From Selenomonas sp. (GTDB lineage: Bacteria > Bacillota > Negativicutes > Selenomonadales > Selenomonadaceae), in the NCBI GenBank assembly GCA_015265235.1, contig JABZYJ010000089.1:1-7898 (forward strand): 7,898 bases of DNA, written 5' to 3'. A model generated the notes under the pieces. It did not search any database, had not been told where the DNA came from, and was given only the letters and a program-made list of their open reading frames with translations. The translations under genes were made by a program, and so were the position numbers. Below, one piece after another: positions 5,424 through 7,898 of this stretch (its first letter is position 1; every line of letters begins with the position of its first letter).

Positions 5424-6838
5424 CCCATCGCCCCTTCCAATTCAATATTGACCAGATTATTCATCTCAACCGCATACTCAAGCGGGAGTTCCTTCGCAAT
5501 CGGCTCAACGAAGCCACGCACGATCATCGCGCGCGCCTCCTCCTCGTCGATGCCGCGGCTCATCAGATAGAAGATCGCCTCATCGCTGATGCGTCCGATC
5601 TTTGCCTCATGTCCGATGTCCACCGTATCGCACGCGACATCCATCACGGGGAGCGTGTCGCTCCGCGACGCGGAGTCGAGCATCAGCGACTCACAGTTGA
5701 CGGAGCACTTTGCCCCGACAGCACGCGGTGTCACCTTGACCCCACTGCGATAGATCGCGGCACCGCCCGACTTCGAGATCGAGCGCGTGCTGATATTTGC
5801 TGACGTATTGGGCGCATCGAGGATGACCGTCGCTCCCGTGTCGAGTTCCTGCCCCTTCGAGGCAAAAGTGATCCCCGTGAACTCACAGGTCGCATTCTCG
5901 CCCTGCAGGATACTCGTCGGATAGAGCATTGATACGTGTGAGCCGAACGAGCCGGAGACCCACTCCACCGCACCGTTCTTCTCCACCTTCACGCGCTTCG
6001 TATTGAGATTCATCATGTTGCGCGACCAGTTCTCGATCGTCGAGTAGCGCAGACGCGCCCCCTCCTTGACGAACAGCTCAACACAGCCCGCATGGAGATT
6101 CGTCACATTGTACTTTGGTGCAGAACAGCCCTCGATGAAATGCAGGCTGGCTCCCTTCTCCACGATGATGAGCGTATGTTCAAACTGTCCTGCCCCTGCT
6201 GCATTGAGACGGAAATAGGACTGCAGCGGGATGTCCACCTGAATCCCCTCGGGCACGTAGACGAAAGAGCCGCCCGACCAGACCGCACCGTGCAGTGCAG
6301 CAAATTTATGTGCTTTCGGCGGCACAAGCGTCATAAAGTACTGCTGAACAATACCGCCGTACTCCTGGAGTGCCGTCTCCATATCCGTGTAGACGACCCC
6401 CTGCTTTACGAGCGACTCCTGAATCGAGTGATAGACCACCTCGGAGTCGTACTGTGCTCCGACGCCTGCGAGCGAGGACTTCTCCGCCTCGGGAATCCCC
6501 AGACGGTCAAACGTATCCTTGATGTCCTCGGGAACCTCATTCCAGTCGCCGACCATCTTCGCATCGGGACGGACATAGGTCACGATCTCATCCATGTTCA
6601 GCGCCGACAGATCCGGCCCCCACGCTGGCATCGGTGTTTCATGGTAGACCTTGAGCGACTTCAGGCGAAAATCAAGCATCCATGCAGGATCGTGCTTGCG
6701 TGCAGAAATATCGCGGATGATCTCCTCCGTCAGTCCCGACGCAGACTTATACGCAGAGCGATCCTCGTTCGTAATATCATAGATTGTGCGCTCAATATCG
6801 TCGATCTGGGTTTTCTTCTTTGGTACAAAATCCCCCAT
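5420..6838 (-). CDS. sufB: SufB, Fe-S cluster scaffold subunit
   Basis: 472 residues, the usual length for Bacillota SufB. SufB forms the SufBC2D complex on which iron-sulfur clusters are built in the cytoplasm. Recognisable blocks are AGVGAQYDSEVVYHS (124-138), SFVYVPEGIQVDIPLQSYFR (191-210), EGCSAPKY with C238, and NCESLMLDS with C382. C382 matches the cysteine known in E. coli as the cluster or sulfur acceptor site, and C238 the inner cysteine that receives persulfide sulfur. Near the end come GHEAKIGRISDEAIFYLMSRG (409-429) and the helices that contact SufC. Start ATG at 6838, six bases after the sufC stop, with GGGGTGA inside the end of sufC as ribosome binding site. Its stop overlaps the sufD start. 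Confidence 0.97.
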   Translation of the reverse strand: MGDFVPKKKTQIDDIERTIYDITNEDRSAYKSASGLTEEIIRDISARKHDPAWMLDFRLKSLKVYHETPMPAWGPDLSALNMDEIVTYVRPDAKMVGDWNEVPEDIKDTFDRLGIPEAEKSSLAGVGAQYDSEVVYHSIQESLVKQGVVYTDMETALQEYGGIVQQYFMTLVPPKAHKFAALHGAVWSGGSFVYVPEGIQVDIPLQSYFRLNAAGAGQFEHTLIIVEKGASLHFIEGCSAPKYNVTNLHAGCVELFVKEGARLRYSTIENWSRNMMNLNTKRVKVEKNGAVEWVSGSFGSHVSMLYPTSILQGENATCEFTGITFASKGQELDTGATVILDAPNTSANISTRSISKSGGAAIYRSGVKVTPRAVGAKCSVNCESLMLDSASRSDTLPVMDVACDTVDIGHEAKIGRISDEAIFYLMSRGIDEEEARAMIVRGFVEPIAKELPLEYAVEMNNLVNIELEGAMG

Positions 6839-6844
6839 TCCTGC

Positions 6845-7603
6845 TCACCCCACTCTATCGTGCTCTGCAAGGATATGGGCAAAGCCTTCCGCATTGATCT
6901 GTTCCACGAGTTCCGCGCCGCCCTCACGAATGATCTCGCCTTTGGCGAGCACATGGACAAAATCCACCTTCAGTTTATCGAGGATGCGTGCGTTATGCGT
7001 GATAATCAGACAGGCATTCTCAGCCGTATGGAACTTTGCAACGCCCTCAGAGACAATTTGCACCGCATCGACATCGAGCCCAGAGTCCGTCTCATCGAGA
7101 AGCGCCAGCTTCGGCTGGAGCATGAGCAGCTGCAGAACTTCGCTTCGTTTTTTCTCGCCGCCGGAGAAGCCGACGTTCAGATAACGCTGTGCATAGCTCG
7201 GATCGATTTTCAGCTCGGCCATCATCGCACTCAGTTCCTTGCGGAAGGCGAGCAGCTTCTCCTTCTTACCTGTAATCATCTGACGCGCCGTGCGAATCAT
7301 ATTCTCGACCGTGATCCCCGGAATCTCCTCCGGTGTCTGGAAGGCAAGAAAAAGCCCGTCACGCGCACGCTCATAGGCCGGCAGCTCCGAAATATCCTTC
7401 CCATCAAAGACAATGCGCCCGTGGGTCATCTCATACTTCGGATGTCCCATCATCACGTTCATCAACGTAGACTTGCCCGACCCATTCGGGCCAAGGATAA
7501 CATGGATCTCTCCTTTACGTACCGTGAGGTTGACACCCTTTAGAATTTCCTTGCCCTCGACACCGGCATGGAGATCGGTGATCTGCAGCAATGTATCTGT
7601 CAT
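6845..7603 (-). CDS. sufC: SufC, ABC-type ATPase of the SUF complex
   Basis: 252 residues, a soluble ABC ATPase that drives conformational changes of the SufBCD scaffold; it is not a transporter. All motifs are present in order: Walker A GPNGSGKS (38-45), Q-loop glutamine Q89 in LAFQTPEEIPG, signature FSGGEKKR (146-153), Walker B LALLDETDSGLD (166-177) with catalytic E171, and switch histidine H203 in ITHN. The SufC-specific FQTPEEIPG and SGGEKKRSE wording separates it from transporter ATPases. Start ATG at 7603 with AGGGGAG eight bases upstream. It is the first gene of the suf operon, with a strong promoter and a leader of about 69 bases. Confidence 0.97.
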   Translation of the reverse strand: MTDTLLQITDLHAGVEGKEILKGVNLTVRKGEIHVILGPNGSGKSTLMNVMMGHPKYEMTHGRIVFDGKDISELPAYERARDGLFLAFQTPEEIPGITVENMIRTARQMITGKKEKLLAFRKELSAMMAELKIDPSYAQRYLNVGFSGGEKKRSEVLQLLMLQPKLALLDETDSGLDVDAVQIVSEGVAKFHTAENACLIITHNARILDKLKVDFVHVLAKGEIIREGGAELVEQINAEGFAHILAEHDRVG

Positions 7604-7643
7604 AATAAAAACTCCCCTAGGTTTTAGATTTACGTCTGTATTG

Positions 7644-7668
7644 AATCCTTACAAAAATACTCGGGATT
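7644..7668 (-). promoter_or_regulatory. Candidate IscR/Rrf2-type operator in the suf leader
   Basis: An imperfect 25-bp palindrome: outer arms AATCC / GGATT pair perfectly, the centre is AT-rich, and the inner parts read CCCGAGTA and TTTGTAAGG. Length, CCCGA half-site and AT core resemble the 25-26 bp sites of IscR-like Rrf2 regulators as I remember them. It spans about +5 to +29 relative to the predicted suf start site, where a bound repressor could block transcription. No regulator gene is in the window. Inference from pattern only. Confidence 0.4.
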
Positions 7669-7678
7669 AACATTTCAC

Positions 7679-7707
7679 ATTGTAGGGGCTTTCATATAAA
7701 AAGTCAA
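7679..7707 (-). promoter_or_regulatory. Promoter of the sufCBDSU operon
   Basis: On the minus strand TTGACT (7707-7702) and TACAAT (7684-7679) are separated by 17 bases. Both hexamers match the sigma-70/sigma-A consensus at 5 of 6 positions, and the spacer begins AT-rich (TTTTATATGAAA). The predicted start is near 7672. This is the strongest promoter in the window. Confidence 0.85.
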
Positions 7708-7759
7708 TAACTTACGGAGGAAACCATAAACAAAACATATAATTGAGATTGCCTTTCAT

Positions 7760-7815
7760 TGATAAAATAAAAAAAGCTGCTGTACGCAGACCATATTGTC
7801 ATCGTACAACAGCTT
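7760..7815 (-). terminator. Rho-independent terminator after the 5S rRNA gene
   Basis: A 13-bp stem with one G-U pair (AAGCTGTTGTACG with CGTACAGCAGCTT; arms at 7803-7815 and 7774-7786) and a 16-base loop is followed on the minus strand by an uninterrupted T run and then TATTTTATC. It starts about nine bases after the 5S 3' end and would close the rRNA operon before the suf promoter. Confidence 0.95.
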
Positions 7816-7823
7816 CATGTTTT

Positions 7824-7898
7824 TGCGGCAACTACCTACTCTCCCACGTCGTCTCCAACGAAGTACCCTCGGCCTGTGGACGCTTAACTACTGTGTTC
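7824..7898 (-). rRNA. rrf: 5S ribosomal RNA, 3' part; 5' end outside window
   Basis: Read on the minus strand, the segment begins GAACACAGTAGTTAAGC and continues through GAGGGTACTTCGTTGGAGAC to GTGGGAGAGTAGGTAGTTGC. These are the conserved loop and helix segments of the last two thirds of bacterial 5S rRNA (about 75 of roughly 117 bases). The exact 3' end near 7824-7825 is estimated from the closing GCCGC. A terminator follows, so this is probably the end of a 16S-23S-5S operon lying to the right. Confidence 0.95.

Noticed and set aside
6092..7543. A 483-codon plus-strand open reading frame opposite sufB and sufC
   Set aside because: It lies wholly antisense to two unmistakable genes, its translation resembles no known protein and is rich in Arg, Leu, His and Cys as expected for the complement of GC-rich coding sequence, and no ribosome binding site was seen.
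7604..7823. A tRNA or small gene between the 5S rRNA and sufC
   Set aside because: No cloverleaf or T-loop signature and no open reading frame with a ribosome binding site on either strand; the interval is explained by the 5S terminator, the suf promoter and its leader.
1..7898. CRISPR array, insertion sequence or attachment site
   Set aside because: No regularly spaced direct repeats, no transposase-like coding sequence and no paired terminal inverted repeats with target duplication were seen; the inverted repeats present fit terminators or leader hairpins.

Overview
The window looks like chromosomal DNA from a diderm member of the Bacillota, most likely Negativicutes (Selenomonas or a relative). 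This is an inference, not a measured assignment. It rests on the moderately GC-rich sequence, the SufU-type (not SufE/SufA) iron-sulfur operon in the order sufC-sufB-sufD-sufS-sufU, an S18 protein carrying a Cys/His zinc-type motif, and strong AGGAGG-like ribosome binding sites. Apart from one partial gene at the left edge, every recognisable gene lies on the minus strand, so the text below follows transcription from right to left.

Right edge (about 7760-7898): the 3' part of a 5S rRNA gene, presumably the end of an rRNA operon, closed by a strong intrinsic terminator. About 75 bases further on, a near-consensus promoter (TTGACT, 17 bases, TACAAT) starts the suf operon. Just downstream of its predicted start site lies an imperfect 25-bp palindrome that resembles an IscR/Rrf2-type operator.

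2917-7603: five tightly packed genes, sufC, sufB, sufD, sufS and sufU. They encode a complete SUF machine: the SufBCD scaffold complex with its ATPase, the cysteine desulfurase SufS, and its zinc-dependent sulfur-transfer partner SufU. Three of the four junctions overlap, which points to translational coupling. SufD is much shorter than the textbook protein.

1613-2827: a separate promoter, a structured leader of about 90 bases, and the classic rpsF-ssb-rpsR operon (S6, single-stranded DNA-binding protein, S18). It ends in a UUCG-loop terminator. The leader holds a GC-rich hairpin where an S6:S18 autoregulatory element would be expected.

1127-1503: a single gene for a small exported, highly charged protein with a duplicated helical segment, closed by a long hairpin terminator.

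Left edge: a plus-strand YhcG/DUF1016-type PDDEXK nuclease gene whose 5' end lies outside the window. It converges on the gene before it and is followed by about 180 bases that may hold a decayed gene fragment. This is the only part with an accessory-genome flavour.

I found no CRISPR array, insertion sequence, tRNA or clearly undescribed system. Most of the window is housekeeping sequence. The points worth a second look are the putative suf operator, the short SufD, the rpsF leader, the exported repeat protein and the left-edge nuclease boundary.
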